Shown: one piece after another, positions 14,263 to 15,619 of the stretch
Numbering within the stretch: the first letter of the stretch is position 1
Layout: the number at the start of each line of letters is the position of its first letter
NCBI GenBank assembly: GCA_023416655.1
Contig: JAEZHK010000027.1
Location: 1-15,619 of the forward strand
Length of the DNA: 15,619 bases
Direction: 5' to 3'
DNA from: Bacillota bacterium
Lineage (GTDB): Bacteria; Bacillota; Clostridia; Christensenellales; Aristaeellaceae
The notes under the pieces: generated by a model
What the model saw: the letters and a program-made list of their open reading frames with translations, nothing else
Database searches by the model: none
What the model was told of the DNA's origin: nothing
Made by a program: the position numbers and the translations under genes

Positions 14263-15619
14263 TCACTCGTACCATTCGATGTCCTGTCCCACGTACTCGT
14301 CGATGCCGGTGAGGAGCTCGGTGAGCAGCCCATCCATATCCCTGCCCGCGGCCCGATTGAGGGCGCTTACGAAGTCCGCACGCGTCGCCATCTTCCCGGC
14401 GTTCTCCGACGCGTACTTTTTCAGCGCGCTGAGGAGTACGTCTTCCCCCAGCACCTGCCGAAGCTCATGCAGCACCGCCGCGCCGCGCCCCCGCGTCACC
14501 GCGCCGTAATCGGCCACGGTGCCAAATCCCAGCGCCTCGCTGTCCACCGTGACGCCGCCGGGGATGGTGACCCGGAGGGAAGGGGTGACTCGATTGTTCA
14601 GCTCCTTCAAATACCGTTCATGACCGTAGACCCTGTCGTAGTACAAAAGCGCCGCGTAGGAGGCCAGCGACTCCGTCAGCCACGGCTCCTCCGCGGGGTT
14701 TGTGCCCACCACCTCCCCGAACCACTGCCGCGCGGTCCACAGGACGACCCGGTACTCCAGTTCGCTCTGGGCGTTGAATGCGTACAGGCCCTCCGGCAGC
14801 AGCACAAGGCCCGGCTGCGACAGCCCATCCAGAAGGTCCGCCTGCGCGACGGTCAGGCTGTCCCGCGGGTACTCGCCGAAGAGGCCCGAATACACGTCCA
14901 CCGCCTTCGCTGCGGCGGTGGCTGCGCGCTGCGCGGCGTCCCGGTCGTCCGCGAAGGAGCGCACCGTCACGCCGGAGGCTGACCGTGCATCCGCCTCAAC
15001 GTACCTGCGGCTGAGCGAAATCCCGAAGAAGCGCGCGTTTTTGAGGTTGATGGTCGCGCGCTGCCGCGCGCCGTCCAGCGGCTGCGTCTGGACGGTACCG
15101 CCCGCCGCCACACGCCAGGTGTCCGGCAGGTTGACGGTCACCAGGTAGTCCATCGGCATTGCCATCAGGCTCTCCCCCACCGGGCTGACCCGCTCGACGG
15201 CGAACTCTCCGTCCCAGACGGCGGGCAGCGGGTAGAAGCCGGTCAGCCGCCAGCCGATATCCCCGGTGCCCAGCGGGCCTTGCGCCGAGGGCAACAGAAG
15301 CTCGTACTCAAACCGGAACTCGCCCTTCTCGCCGGGCGCGAGCGCGCAAGATACGCGCAGGACCGCCTCATCCGTGCCCTGCACGCCCCAGTCCGCGTCT
15401 CTTTGATTGAATTGGACGGAACGAATTTCGACGCCCCCCGCGGTAAATCCGTCGGGATAGGCGTCGATCATGGTTTCGCTCTCGTAGGGCGTTGTGGTTT
15501 CCCGCCGCAGCGCGTTTGGCGCCAGCTGGAAGATCATCTGATCGATGGGCTGGCCGGTGTCGTTACGGTATGAGAGGGACTGGGTGACGCTGACCGCACC
15601 CAGGCCCTCCAAGACTGTC
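14263..15619 (-). CDS. M1-peptidase-like protein lacking the zinc site, 5' part missing
   Basis: The C-terminal 451 residues of a gluzincin (M1 aminopeptidase-like) protein; the frame is open to the window edge, so the TTG at 15612 is not a true start. The first half is the beta-rich N-terminal domain (SYRNDTGQPIDQMIFQLAPNA, then GEFRFEYELLLP). The place of the M1 active site is clear from RQWFG and PWLTESLASYAALLYY, where active enzymes read HEIAHQWFG and WLNEGFA. The HEXXH is replaced by LWTAR (14728-14742), so both zinc histidines and the catalytic Glu are absent; the third-ligand Glu in WLTES remains. It is probably secreted or membrane-attached, with the signal outside the window. A binding or structural role is likelier than peptidase activity. 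Confidence 0.8.
   Translation of the reverse strand, partial: TVLEGLGAVSVTQSLSYRNDTGQPIDQMIFQLAPNALRRETTTPYESETMIDAYPDGFTAGGVEIRSVQFNQRDADWGVQGTDEAVLRVSCALAPGEKGEFRFEYELLLPSAQGPLGTGDIGWRLTGFYPLPAVWDGEFAVERVSPVGESLMAMPMDYLVTVNLPDTWRVAAGGTVQTQPLDGARQRATINLKNARFFGISLSRRYVEADARSASGVTVRSFADDRDAAQRAATAAAKAVDVYSGLFGEYPRDSLTVAQADLLDGLSQPGLVLLPEGLYAFNAQSELEYRVVLWTARQWFGEVVGTNPAEEPWLTESLASYAALLYYDRVYGHERYLKELNNRVTPSLRVTIPGGVTVDSEALGFGTVADYGAVTRGRGAAVLHELRQVLGEDVLLSALKKYASENAGKMATRADFVSALNRAAGRDMDGLLTELLTGIDEYVGQDIEWYE

Overview
The window looks like chromosomal DNA from a GC-rich, spore-forming member of the Firmicutes, most likely class Clostridia. This rests on spoIIID followed by an mreB/mbl-like gene (the Bacillus subtilis order), a type III glutamine synthetase, purple-membrane-protein-type (BMP) nucleoside permeases, strong AGGAGG-type ribosome binding sites and TTGACA/TATAAT promoters. 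The genus cannot be fixed from the sequence. I see no insertion sequence, phage gene, CRISPR array, rRNA or tRNA.

Layout. On the + strand, 1-1606 holds the end of a nucleoside ABC importer operon: two permeases overlapping by 4 bases, then tandem hairpins and an intrinsic terminator. Everything else is on the - strand. Read in the direction of transcription from the right edge, the genes are: a secreted M1-peptidase-like protein that has lost its zinc site (cut by the window end); a small phasin-like coiled-coil protein; uvrB; spoIIID; a divergent MreB-like actin homologue; a secreted protein with a discoidin/NADase-type glycan-binding domain; a probable macro-domain/VWA/SGNH-hydrolase operon; type III glutamine synthetase behind a perfect consensus promoter; and a DJ-1/PfpI-family protein that converges on the permease operon.

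How the genes relate. Most neighbours are independent housekeeping units (DNA repair, sporulation control, nitrogen assimilation, nucleoside uptake). The one group that looks like a functional unit is macro-domain/C-terminal HTH-like protein, VWA (TerY-like) protein and SGNH hydrolase. These are tightly spaced, and the VWA gene's ribosome binding site lies inside a hairpin.

The most unusual feature is in the gaps between genes. A roughly 170-bp element made of four successive hairpins (A-B-C-D here) occurs four times, at 2420-2586, 4811-4987 (inverted), 10732-10842 (shorter, diverged) and 13411-13580. Stems differ between copies in a compensatory way, while loops and some joining sequences are conserved. 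Three copies start with hairpin D within 5-41 bases of a stop codon, and two copies bracket the glutamine synthetase gene as an inverted pair. I do not recognise the element. It behaves like a dispersed structured repeat, or a structured 3'-UTR RNA, of this lineage. A further palindrome cluster (9350-9549) contains a related hairpin.
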